Shown here: one piece after another, positions 1 through 10,333 of the stretch | Numbering within the stretch: the first letter of the stretch is position 1 | How the letters are laid out: each line of letters starts with the position of its first letter | NCBI GenBank assembly: GCA_030704615.1 | Contig: CM060731.1 | Span: 89,200,756 to 89,260,755, forward strand | DNA from: Takakia lepidozioides | Taxonomy: Eukaryota > Streptophyta > Takakiopsida > Takakiales > Takakiaceae | DNA: 60,000 bases | Direction: 5' to 3' | The notes under the pieces: model-generated | The model's database searches: none | What the model was told of the DNA's origin: nothing | What the model saw: the letters and a program-made list of their open reading frames with translations, nothing else | Translations under genes and position numbers: made by a program

Positions 1-42
1 TGCAAGGGCAGGTCAGGGTTTTGTTGAAAGGATCAGAATCAC

Positions 43-3000
43 CTGCCTCAGGTGCAGGGCTCTTCCGACCAGCAGCAGTGCCAGTGCCTGGAAGTGAGCC
101 AGAGCGCTGCTCCAGGTTCTCCAAGGCCAACACCAGTGCTGCAACCATCAAATGAGCCTAAATGTTCAACCATAAACTCACCTAAGGACGTAAATTCTGT
201 TTACAATCACATAAAAATGAGGGGACAAGGAAGGTATGGTATAGATGCATGCATGAGAACCTCTGAAACTTGCAGACCATTGGCACATCGGAGTCCAACT
301 TCTCTATGAAAGTCTACAGCATCCAATTTACCAGATGTATGCCATCAGAGCAACCGGCAAAGCGTAGTTTATACAGCCAATCCTTGACAGCAGCAATCAA
401 GCTACTGACAAGGAAGCTAAGAGAACAAGCAGTGTAGCTACAGTGCCAGGAAAAAAACCCAACCAGGAGGCAACATCTCTCAGCACGGGGATCTTGGAAA
501 ATTAAACCATATCCATACATGCTGTACAGCTTACTTGGCAGGTCAAGCAGCGCAGGAAACAATGGCAGAAATGACGAGGGCCCCATCAGAGCTGGCAACA
601 GCTCTAGAAATGGTTTATCCAATCTGTAAGCACCAGAAAATTCTCAACGTCATTACCTTTCCAATAAATATGGCTGCAAAGCTACCCTTCATAAGGGATT
701 CTGAGAAACAATGTGGATGCTTTCATGATGGTGGCTCAGAATTTGCAGTTCAGTTCCCTGCCTATACTCTAGCCCTTCTACTGTGCACCTGTTTGGTCTA
801 GGACCCTTGATCTGTCTCTGCCCCCCCCATTGTAATCTCCATTGCTGTCTCTATTGTACTGTGCCTGTGGCTTCACTCTTCTCCAAGTTAGCTCTGAGTG
901 GTGCACTCTCCCCTAATAGCTCCTTTCATTGTGGCCTCAACATTTGCCAAAGCTGTGAACAATTTGAACGTAGGCAGACAACCTTGTTCACTTTGGATCC
1001 TGATGTCATACCTTGTGGCAGACTCTGCTGCTCTTCTATGTCTCATGTCCATGTCTTATTTTTCTTCCGTTAGTGCCATACTGTGTCCCTGTGCACTTAA
1101 ACCTCAAATACAGTTGTATGTAGCCAACAACCTATCAAAGTTGTCCAGGAAATCTAACAGGGAGGAAGGAGATGAGCGTACATATTGCCTCCCCAAGCAA
1201 CCACCTTCAAGAGAAGAGGGAAGTACTGCAATCACACGCGCACCAGAAGTCCAGGTTTAATCCTGTTCCTTTGTGAAGTAAGCTTGATGACATCAATATA
1301 TTAAGAACAATGCCTTACACATCTAACACACCCATGGGAGGTGTATATACAGCTGAGTGCAACTGACATACAGAAACATGTTAATAAGTTTGCTCCTGTT
1401 CTGTTGGATATTAATTCTGAACTAATACATTTCAGCTCCTTGTCAAGAAGTGTTCACATGCACAAGTCTTCACTTGCTTTGGGGACAGTCTTACGACTGT
1501 TATATCAACAAACAACCAATAGCGTCAACGCACCTGTGGTAGCAAGGCTGTATGGGCCAACATGAGCCTTTCTTTGTTCTGGTTCAGAAAATCAAGGGTT
1601 GCAGCAGCAACTGTGGCATCCGTGTATTGCCTGGGAGTTGACACCAATAGCAGTCAAAGATAATTTTCCCTAGGATCTCATATAATGTATCACTCAGCCC
1701 AAAAAAAGAAAAGATTGGAGGAAGTGTCGAGAGAGAGATGCACTCACATTTTGTGAAGAGAGAAGCAGACAGGAAAGGTATTCACAGAGGACAGAAGACA
1801 GCCGTGAAGGTAATAAGACACATTGACTGAAGCTGTGAAATCAAGGCTTAGGATGAGACAAAAAGAGCAGCCCCTAAGAGGTGGAGGAGGAGACAGAAAC
1901 CATCCTAACCGAGCCACCCCATGCTTCCCAGAACATTCTTTGTGAAAGATCCAAAATAAATCATAACCACACTATACAGTAAATACATACCGACTGAGGC
2001 AAGACCGAAAGAATAATTGGAGACTGGGGTCAGCATCATGCAGCACAGCTTCTCCGTAGTCCAGAAAAAACTGTAAGATTGCCTGCTCCAACTCACCAAC
2101 ACAAAACACAATAAGCTCTATCTGCAATATAACCACAAGGTCCCGTTTCCCAACCCCCTAACTGGGCTTTCTATCTGGATCACCATATGTTCCTTAAGTT
2201 CATGCATCAAATGAGAGACTTCTCATGTGGATCAATGAAGAACAAGACAGAGGCAAGCAAAGATATCTTGAAACTTGAATTAATGAAAAGAGAGACTTCA
2301 ATATCATTGATTCATCAATTGGTTCTGACTTCAAGGGTTTTGGGTTTATGGATAACAAGTATTTCCAGTGATAAGGCGTGATATCTACAACAAAAGACAA
2401 GGATTTGTTAGAACATATTAGGTTATCTATAGCCCTCCTTCTGTGAAAAGTTTTTTGTCACGTTTCAGATTTTGCAATGCAAACAAATGTACCCCAGAAA
2501 GGGGATAGAGGACAATTGACTTGAATGAAACTTTTCAAGATAAATGTCGAACAGAACTGCCTCATACAGAAAAGTTAAAATAAATGCTACTTGAAAAAGT
2601 GAAATTCAAGGTCTAGAAAGAGAACGAACATACCAAGAGAAGAAGGCCAGTGCTGGATCGCGTCAAAGCTGCGGGTGCACAGCATCGCTGGAAGAGCTTT
2701 GTGAGCGGTGGGTAAACTCGAGCCACCAAGTCACCACTCTCTTCTACCTTGCACATCTGATTCAGGTTTCTCACCTACTCACCACATCCTACCAGACAGG
2801 TTAGGGCTCACTGGACATACATTTCAACGTTGAATTCATGAAGTTCACCTTCCGGATGCAAGGGGATTAGATTACGAGACTAGCACTTCATACCATCACA
2901 GTAAAGGGGCCAAGCCAAAGTTAAGGACACAAGCGTCCAGTAAAAAAATATGCAGAAATTATCAGACCACACCACAAGAGATGCCAACTGCACGAAATTG

Positions 3001-3223
3001 AATTGTGAATGCAATAGGCTAGAAGGTTAGATCAGCCACATGCTCTGCACCAATCAAGGCGATGAGAAAGGAGATTAAGCAGTACCGCCAGCAGAACAGC
3101 CAAGTCGGCAGAGGCATCGGTGGAAGCAGAAGCAGGAGACTCACGCATACTGTGAGACAGCAACCGGAGCCACACGGCCCAATCTCTCTCATCCCCATCT
3201 GCCCCATTTCCTCCTTCTGCCAT
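43..3223 (-). CDS. AP5Z1: AP-5 complex subunit zeta-1-like gene, 5' part (7 exons)
   Basis: Host gene, partial. Seven exons with GT..AG borders and matching phases were found by eye: 3223-3086 (start ATG, protein begins MAEGGNGADG), 2756-2634, 2082-1991, 1630-1534, 1225-1182, 623-535 and 138-43, after which the gene leaves the window. Joined, they give about 190 residues with no stop. Recognisable stretches are GDLVARVYPPL (exon 2), AILQFFLDYGEAVLHDADPS (exon 3), ATLDFLNQNKERL (exon 4), YFPLLLKVVAWGG (exon 5), GPSSFLPLFPALLDLP (exon 6) and LALENLEQRSGSL (exon 7). I recognise this order as the N-terminal part of plant AP-5 zeta, a subunit of the late-endosomal AP-5 adaptor. The identification is from memory of the family, not a search. 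Introns are 300-700 nt and carry no obvious transposon. Confidence 0.82.
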
Positions 3224-3781
3224 ATTCTCTATACGTCAAGAGCTGTGAATGCCTTGGAGTGAAATTCTCCCAGCCTCAAATCATCCGTGCTTCTCCTTGG
3301 GCGTCTCCATCACAAGGTGTCGATACTTACTCGCACTCTGCAAAGCTCCAACCCCCCCCCCCCCGTCACTTGCAATGCTCCTCAAATGTCGAAATTCACA
3401 CAAACTCTTTTTCCCAAGTTGCCTCTCTGTCAGGACCAAATTTCTTGGAAAACAGCTTGGGAAAAAACAAAAACCAAAAACAAGACATGGAATACAATAA
3501 TAATGTACGAGGATCAAGTCTTGATGGACACTCAAAGACGGAGTACTAGTGCGCTCACACAAAAGGGTTTCAAATCAAGACTTTCATGTTAGGGTAAGGG
3601 GGCTTACTTAGCATACTTAGCATACCAAGTATAGTACCCTAGATTTTTTTTTTCATTTTTTTTCAGGGGAAAGGGGAGGGAGCCCTTTCCGATCGAGCTT
3701 TATTCAAATTATTGAAGGGAAAAAAATTAAAACCCTTATATGCCATAAAGCAGCCACGGGGCACATACTCACTGCGGATGG
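3224..3781. other. Upstream region of the AP-5 zeta-like gene, no gene seen
   Basis: Divergent upstream region of the minus-strand gene. It holds a run of about 13 C at 3353-3365 and an A/T-rich stretch near 3640-3730. Short open frames here on both strands have no recognisable content. Confidence 0.5.
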
Positions 3782-4022
3782 TCGTATATGACGACAACAA
3801 AAGGTGTATTGCTCTCTCAAAGAACCCGACTTTTTGTGCTCGCACAAAATATATTGAGATTCATCATCATCTCGTATGAGAGAAGACTAAGGCAGGAGTT
3901 GTCAAATTGGTGTATTGCAATACCAACATCATTGGTTGCAGACATATTGACAAAAAGACTTAGTGCTGAAAAGCATGAACACTTTCGAGGCTTGATGGGA
4001 GTAGTTAAATGCTTAACTTGGT
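3782..4022 (+). pseudogene. Ty1/copia RNase H, C-terminal remnant
   Basis: The frame from 3782 reads YDDNKRCIALSKNPTFCART then a stretch like the KYIEIHHHLV of copia RNase H, which normally precedes an R-E pair. Here the next codon is TGA. A second frame continues with VADILTKRLSAEKHEHFRGL, the usual C-terminal end of a Ty1/copia polyprotein. At least one stop and one frameshift separate the two parts. Everything upstream (gag, protease, integrase, reverse transcriptase) is missing, so this is a 5'-truncated element. The coding end sits 17 nt before its LTR, as expected. Confidence 0.8.
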
Positions 4023-4030
4023 AACTCGTT

Positions 4031-4039
4031 GAGTAAGGG
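4031..4039 (+). other. Polypurine tract of the copia element
   Basis: GAGTAAGGG lies directly before the LTR start TGTTAG, the standard place of the plus-strand primer. Confidence 0.7.
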
Positions 4040-4373
4040 TGTTAGAAATCAACTCTTTACTAAGTTATTTCTTACTAGAATTTTGTGATAACAATTCACA
4101 GTGCCATAATAGGAGTGCTAACAAGTCATAGTTCACAATAGTGATAAGCCTCAATTGCTTAAGTTAACAGTGACTTAAGTTGGAGTACCAAAATAGTAGT
4201 TGGAAATAACTAAAAGTTAAGCATGCAATTATGATATAGTTATCTGAACTAAATCTAGGGTATAAATATGAAGAGCTAGGAAGGGGGAAAGCTTGTTGGG
4301 TTCCTATGGTTGGGTGAAGAGCTCTCAGTAAATCATTTCATCTTTCATCCCTATTCTCTGTCAAATTCCAACA
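4040..4373 (+). mobile_element. 3' LTR of the truncated Ty1/copia element
   Basis: 334 bp, beginning TGTTAGAAATC and ending CAAATTCCAACA, the TG...CA termini and TGTTRG start typical of plant copia LTRs. A TATA box (TATAAATA, 4261-4268) lies in the second half. The 5' LTR is absent from the window. The PPR-related frame starts 27 nt after the LTR end. Confidence 0.82.
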
Positions 4374-4400
4374 ATATTAGGTCATCGCAACGAGCCCACG

Positions 4401-6296
4401 ATGGGAGGCCGAGCTCCGCCTCCCCGCCGCCAGCCTCTACCAAATTCTTTAACCATGACTAGCTTTATAGGGTTCCACCAAATCTTTATTCTTATCATCT
4501 TTATTATCCCCTTTTTTAGCGGATCTGCTAAGTTACCCTTAACCACAACTTTAGCTCCATCTACCGCCATAGCTCGTTCTGCAGCTCACCGCACTCCTAC
4601 AGAGTCCCTTCGTAGTTCTACTTCCCTCCCCCTACCTTGCAAGAAACGCCTATCCCCTGAGTCCCACGTAAGCTACTTTTTGTTAGTTTTCATGGAGTTT
4701 TGCAGATATATGTCTCTAGCGACTACTCGTAGCCTCCTAGCTCGACGGGCCAGACGCATCAAAGCTCAATGCTCTTATCACACCAGCCCGCTCAAGGTCT
4801 ACAGTCCCAACAGCACAACGTGCCACCAGGCGGTTTCTACACTTCTACGAGCTGTAGTTATTTTCTCGATACTCACTCTTGCACAGTCAAGTTCCTATGT
4901 TTGGCCTCTTCCGGACAGCCCGTGTCATCTTAAGATGGATCAGCTGATTCTCCACAAGCAGATACTCCGCAGGCCCCCTGACCTGAGCCCGCTTCTTGAG
5001 CTGGAGAAATCCTCACAGACGTTTTTGCCAAATCCTCAGCCATATGTGAAGGTAGCGTGGAGTATGGTTGCGCATGTTGATATCTCACTAGCAGGACTAG
5101 CAGCAGACTTGCACACTTTTCCTTGCTATGACAAGACGTTGAATGGCCATACCAGTACACACACATGGGCCATGCTGCAGCTGCCGGGCGTGTTGCTTCA
5201 GCTGGACCACCAGATGAATGCGAAGGCCAAACGGAATGCGGCAAGGAGATACTCAACCCCCGGTTATCCCACCTCGAATGTAACGGATGCAACAACATTG
5301 TCGCTACTGGTAACAATCTCACTTACTGACTTGCAGCTGAATAAGAATGTTGGAGGCTTGCAGAACTGCTTTAGGGTCGAAGATGTACTTCAGCTGGCAA
5401 GTACACCCCAGAGAAGCATCTCCAATGGAGGAGGCACTCACTCCCGCCTCACCCCCGCATTGGCATTCACCCCTATTCCCTGGAGGAGGCATTCACCCCC
5501 CTGCTTTCACCCCCGCTTTGGGATGACCCCTGGCTTCTCGCGACTGTGCTTTGAATTAGAGGGCATCTCTATAGTCACAGAAAAATCATACACGCTCTGT
5601 ATGCTTGGCAATGCCCAGTTCCCAGCGAAAGAGGTTAAGAAAGTGACCAAGGATTGCAATGTCATGGTACAACCAAAATATCTTTGCCGACAATCTCCCA
5701 CCAACCGGGCCACCAAGGGCCGAGTCATCAGTATTGCAGCTTCAGCTCCTAGGGCTCAATGTAGGGTCTACATCTGTGGCAGCCACTTAACTGATTCCAG
5801 CCCCAAGCTTGCAAATAAGCTACCAGTGATAGCTAGATATGCCGAGCATGAGTGTGGTACAGTGACTCTCAGGAACACATTTCACTGGAGGACCTTGATA
5901 GAATACCTTACATCTACTGAGATGGATCACAACAGGCTGCTTGGGAAGCTACTTGATCAAGGTTGTGCTAACTGTAGTCTATTGGTTTTCTGGGTAGTAC
6001 TTGGGGGCAAGAGCCCCACCCTGACATCTCGATGGTCTGGCTTGAATGGGCACTCTCTTGCTTTGGAGGGCCCTCGGAGATATGAGTCAGGCCAGATATA
6101 TAAGGTGGTATACCCTGATGGTACAAAGAACAAAGATACGAATGGTGATTGCAATATCAAAATCTGCCCTCGCATTCGAGCAACTCTCTCTCTGCAGCAG
6201 TGTAGTAAGGGGGATGACACCATTTCCAGTACATGGCATTTCCAACAACGATATCTCATACCATGCGATGGCAAATTCTTAGAGTTTTATGGCTAG
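4401..6296 (+). CDS. Long open frame of unknown function, upstream half of a PPR-derived frame
   Basis: 631 codons from ATG to TAG. No domain is recognised. Residues about 10-45 are hydrophobic and could be a membrane or signal segment. Parts of the C-terminal third resemble sequence found again downstream: ARYAEHECGTV resembles AGYAENGCGTV (near 7672), and CNIKICPRIRATL resembles CVIKICLHIRDTI (near 8185). The stretch is therefore related to the local PPR repeat family. The TAG at 6294-6296 is in frame with the PPR frame that follows, so the two are one frame with one stop. Such a long frame in sequence that otherwise looks like degenerate PPR flank is unexpected. It may be a young chimeric gene or a recent duplicate. 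Confidence 0.4.
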   Translation: MGGRAPPPRRQPLPNSLTMTSFIGFHQIFILIIFIIPFFSGSAKLPLTTTLAPSTAIARSAAHRTPTESLRSSTSLPLPCKKRLSPESHVSYFLLVFMEFCRYMSLATTRSLLARRARRIKAQCSYHTSPLKVYSPNSTTCHQAVSTLLRAVVIFSILTLAQSSSYVWPLPDSPCHLKMDQLILHKQILRRPPDLSPLLELEKSSQTFLPNPQPYVKVAWSMVAHVDISLAGLAADLHTFPCYDKTLNGHTSTHTWAMLQLPGVLLQLDHQMNAKAKRNAARRYSTPGYPTSNVTDATTLSLLVTISLTDLQLNKNVGGLQNCFRVEDVLQLASTPQRSISNGGGTHSRLTPALAFTPIPWRRHSPPCFHPRFGMTPGFSRLCFELEGISIVTEKSYTLCMLGNAQFPAKEVKKVTKDCNVMVQPKYLCRQSPTNRATKGRVISIAASAPRAQCRVYICGSHLTDSSPKLANKLPVIARYAEHECGTVTLRNTFHWRTLIEYLTSTEMDHNRLLGKLLDQGCANCSLLVFWVVLGGKSPTLTSRWSGLNGHSLALEGPRRYESGQIYKVVYPDGTKNKDTNGDCNIKICPRIRATLSLQQCSKGDDTISSTWHFQQRYLIPCDGKFLEFYG

Positions 6297-7628
6297 GTGT
6301 TGTCAGGCTCGTCAGGTAAGTGGAAGGAGAGGCAAGTTCTTACTAGGTGCCATCTATACTTTGTTGCCTGCCATGCTGATATATTGAACAACAATATGAG
6401 TGGTGATAATGATATCATAATCTGCCTCCACCCCCACAAACAGCTTCAGTACAAGTACGACAACAACAGGAATGAAAGGGCAGTGATGGAAAGGTATGAA
6501 GCACACCCCGCTCGACCCAGAATCCGGGCCCATGTATTTTGTTCCCCGGCTGTTGTACCATACGATGGCAAATCTATCGGCAGACTCCCCAAAGGGCACT
6601 GGTATAATTCTCCTAACCTTCAACATGGCCTGCTACCTGCTTTCAAACAATCACTGCTTTGGGGCATGCTCCCAGCCACCTATGAGCAATTGGAACATGA
6701 AGGTGTGAGACCAGACATGATCATGTTCATCTGTGTTCTCAATGCGTGTGCCAGTCTTGGTGCCCTGGAAAAGGGCAAAGGGATCCACGCTGATATCATC
6801 AAAGCTGGAATCCCATCATATATGAATCTGGAATATATCCTTGTTGATCTGTATGCCAAATGCGGGGGCATGAAGGAAGCACGGGTACTCTTCAACAATA
6901 TGAATCAGCGAGATGTGGTCCTATGGAGCTCCGTGACTGCAGGATATGCCCAGCATGATTGTGGCAGGGAAGCTTTTGAGATGTATGTACAAATGCAATG
7001 CGAAGGGGTGCAACCCGACAGTGTAACATTCATTTATATTCTCAGTATGTGTACCACTCTTCCAGCCCCGGGAAAGGACAAATGTGTCCATGCTAACATA
7101 ATCAAAGCTGGAATCTCACCTGATATCAGTCTGAAGACTGCCCTTGCTGATATGTATGCCAGTGCTCACCAGCTCCACCTGGAGGCTCAACCTCTTGTCA
7201 TTGATTCTCATTATGCTTATGGCCCTCTAAGCAAAGATCTTCTTGCTGATTTATCCCTGCCTCCGCACCAAAAGCGGCAGGCCAGGTTGAATGGCCATGT
7301 CAAAGCTGGAATTGTTGTGGAGACCTATGATCAAATGATGGGGGAAGGGGTGAAGCCCAACCACATCACATGTGTGTGCATTTGCCATGCTTGTGCAAGC
7401 CTGGCAGCCCTGGAGAAGCGCAAAGATGTGCATGTTGACATCATCAAAGGTGGAGTGGTACCAAATGTTGTCTCCAGCCTCAAACTTGCAAATAAGCTGC
7501 CAAGTATGTACACGTCCCCTGAAATATCAGGCATGGAGTTTCAGGTTGTTATCATCAAAGTTGGCATTATGCAAAATGTCAATCTGAAGACTGCCCTTTC
7601 TACCATGTATGCCAAGCCATGTGTTTGA
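6297..7628 (+). pseudogene. PLS-type PPR repeat protein, degenerate
   Basis: In frame with the preceding 631-codon frame; its own first ATG is near 6396. Residues about 130-290 hold clear PPR units: GVRPDMIMFICVLNACASL, GKGIHADIIKAGI, DLYAKCGGMKEARVLFNNM, RDVVLWSSVTAGYAQHDC and a second EGVQPDSVTFIY unit. A later unit (GEGVKPNHITCVCICHACAS) follows an unrelated stretch of about 45 residues that replaces part of one repeat, and the last repeats are truncated. PPR proteins of this type bind RNA in plastids or mitochondria, but no transit peptide can be assigned here. The reading frame is open, but lost repeats, the upstream TAG and the lack of a proper C-terminus suggest a decaying copy. Confidence 0.65.
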
Positions 7629-8352
7629 TGACACGCTTAAACGAGCTGGGTTCTCATGGAGTACAATGATAGCTGGATATGCTGAAAATGGATGCGGTAC
7701 AGTGGCTTTCTTGAACTCACGTCATTGGAGGCCCTTGATAGAATTTCTTACAACTTATGAGCTCGATCACATGAATCTGATGGGGTAGCTACTTGATCAT
7801 GGTGTTATATTAAGAGATGGCAGGAACTCAGTTCTACTGTCTCCCATCCTGTTCCATGTATGTCCCTCCCTAGGTTCTCATTATGCTTATGGCCTCTTGC
7901 TATGCATACCTGCTGCCTATACAATGCAACCTCCCCCTCCTCTATTTTCTGCCCAGAGACCTATGCCCTGAATGCTGGCAATGAGGCCATTTTAAATGCA
8001 CATAGCCAGGATTATGAACAGCCAGCCACATTACGCAGCCATACAAGCCCTTACTGGGATATGACTCGACCAGTCTTGTACGAGCACATTCTTGCTGAGG
8101 TAGGCTCCTGGCGAAATGAACTTGGACAGGTCATGGTCGCATGCCATGCTAGTGCAAAAGACTGTGATATGAGCGGGGTTTGTGTCATCAAAATCTGCCT
8201 CCACATTCGAGACACCATCTCCAGCATTTGTCAAGACCTACCTAAACCCAAGGCTGCAAAAAGGTGGCCCAGCTTACTGAAGAAGGCCAGGGCCTACACT
8301 GATCGGCCTTTGTCTATGATGAGAGCAAGGATTCAAGCAATGAAGTAGCAGC
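7621..8352 (+). pseudogene. PPR 3' remnant and flanking repeat-family sequence
   Basis: Immediately after the PPR frame, another frame reads VFDDTLKRAGFSWSTMIAGY then AENGCGTV, a PPR unit shifted by a frameshift. It runs into sequence shared with the 4.4-6.3 kb frame and ends in stops. From 7860 to 8348 a 162-codon frame is open (includes AGNEAILNAHSQDYEQ and CVIKICLHIRDTI) but has no known domain. It is best read as the tail of the same repeated PPR-derived segment. Confidence 0.5.
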
Positions 8353-8502
8353 ATAAAGATCAAATACGCCACAGATCCGGACTGGAGAGGTAGTTTGGAG
8401 AAGTGGGAGGGTAATTGCCCTAATCACGGTGCCGGCCATTTATGCCCCTATGTGCTGGATATATCAGCCAACACGTGACTACTTACATGTAACTCTCCAT
8501 CA

Positions 8503-8993
8503 TGCACCAACACCGCAAGTTAGACCATCCAGGGAAGTCACCTTACACGCTCTGTGTGATGCCAACTTTACTCCCACTCCTATTGTCAAATGCCACTGTA
8601 TATGCTTGGTACTTATAACATGAAATCTCAAACTCCACATTTCTATGTTCCAGGAGCCTATACCTCCAATGCTGCCATTATCCTGTCGACATCTGATACT
8701 AAAACTATTGTTGTTTATGCGTCTGTGCAACCGACCACTTCTGCCATCAAGTGCTGCAAATATCCGCCAACAATCACCAATATGCCTACAACTCTCTAGC
8801 CTACACCAACACCACGAGACATGCCATCCAGGGAAGTGACCTTACATGCTCCGGTTGCTCCCTACACTGCCTCTAACTATAGATGTCAACTGTTGTTGTT
8901 CGTACTTAATACTGGTCCCATGAAATCTCACACTCCACATCTCTATGTCCCACGAATCTACACCCTCAATGCTGCCATTATCTTGTCGACTAC
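8503..8993 (+). repeat. Two-copy tandem duplication, period about 292 bp
   Basis: The segments 8503-8700 and 8795-8993 are diverged copies of each other. Both contain GCACCAACACC or CTACACCAACACC, CATCCAGGGAAGT, CATGAAATCTCA and CACTCCACAT or ACTCCACAT, AATGCTGCCATTAT and TGTCGAC in the same order. The first copy is followed by about 95 bp of unique spacer. Confidence 0.75.
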
Positions 8994-9223
8994 TGGCTCC
9001 CTTTCCCTTCGCCTGAGAGAAAGTTACAACACTGCCATCTACCCTAATTTATGGTGCATTGTAAGGATGTCTGTACTGCAGCCCGCATGTGGATCACACC
9101 AACAATCAATTTCTGTTGCAAGCTGCTAGCCCCCTTCGACTCTGCCGATTGGAGTCCCTGCCTACCACCTTGCTCGTGTACTTCCCCGACTCGCTGCGCT
9201 CCCTCACATGCGCCAACCTATTG

Positions 9224-9860
9224 CACTACAGGAAAAGGGGGGCCTTTGCGATGCTCGCGCCATGCCGCGGCCACGCCGCAGCGTCGGGAAAACGCCCTTT
9301 TCGGGCACGCGGTAGGCGCAGAATTTGCGATGCCCGGCCGTTGCCCAGCAGTCGCATGGGCGTCGCCAAAATGACGTCGCAAAAATGCGACGTATGGGGG
9401 TCGCGAGCCCCCGCCCCAACTCCCGCGACTGCCGGACGTCGGTTTTTTAGGCTGTCCGCGCCGATGGCAGGGGCTTCTTCGAGCGACGTCTCGCCGTCGC
9501 GGCCCTCCAGCTGACGACGTTGGTGGGGGCGCCGGCGCGGCGTCGCATCCTTTTTTTTTCTAACCTACCCAGGAGTCCCATCCTAAAACCCAAAAACACG
9601 TGGCGTAAGCCGGGTGGTACGCCAAGCGACTATTGGGCGTGGCAAAAAAACAGCAGGAGCAGAAGTCGGTCTTCGCCACGCCCAGGCGTGGGTTGTTGCG
9701 ACGCTCCGGCGTCGCTTTTGTTTTATATTTAATTTTTAAAAAAAAGACGTGGCGCAAGCAGGGTGGCGGTCTCCGCGACGCCAGGGCGTCGCGGCTTGCG
9801 ACCCCGCCCAAAAAACACGTCGCCATTGGCGACGTGCTACAGTCGCGAGGGCAGCCTGGT
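9224..9860 (+). mobile_element. CACTA transposon terminus with GC-rich subterminal palindromes
   Basis: CACTACAGGAAAAGGGG at 9224 is a canonical CACTA (En/Spm) terminal inverted repeat start, preceded by TTG (possible 3-bp target duplication). From 9240 to 9850 the sequence turns strongly GC-rich and contains repeated GCGACG/CGTCGC words, often as imperfect palindromes such as GCGACGCCAGGGCGTCGC (near 9776). Dense subterminal repeats of this kind are where CACTA transposases bind. No convincing opposite terminus (…CCTGTAGTG) was found, so the element length is unknown. Confidence 0.75.
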
Positions 9861-10333
9861 GGGGGGGGTTGGGGGTTGGGGGTTGATTTTGGGGGTGAAT
9901 TGGGGGTGGTTTTTATTTTTTTGCTTGGTTTTGTATTTGGGGATAGGAGACCTTACAGTTCCATTTCTCTGATTTAGCATGTACACAATTGAGCAAGCAT
10001 AAATCGAGGGTGAGGACGGTGCGACACATGAATAAGATGGAAGATGGAAAGATGGAAATATATTTACAGGAAATGAGCTGAAAAGCTCACAAGGGTTCAG
10101 TAGGCTGCCCTGGGACCTACATGGACTAGGACTAGTCATCCTCATCCTCATCCTCAGTGGAGGACTCAGAGCTATTCGATGAGCCTGATGACTCCGCGCC
10201 CTTTGCCAGAGCACGTAAATGAGGCGGTGTTCCCCTAAGTCCCACAGAGCTCTCATCCAATCCCTGGCCATGACCTCGACCTCATCTATACTAGTGCCCT
10301 GTAGTGCACTCATCCCCTCTGTGTTGGCCATGT

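Noticed and set aside
657-700. Extra AP-5 zeta exon (SLMKGSFAAIFIGK between TTTCTCAG and GTAATG)
   Set aside because: Its phase does not join with the following exon, and a better exon at 1225-1182 (YFPLLLKVVAWGG) fits both phase and family sequence.
10288-10296. CCTGTAGTG as a CACTA right terminus
   Set aside because: It lies within probable coding sequence of the Transposase_24-like gene, and the match stops after nine bases.
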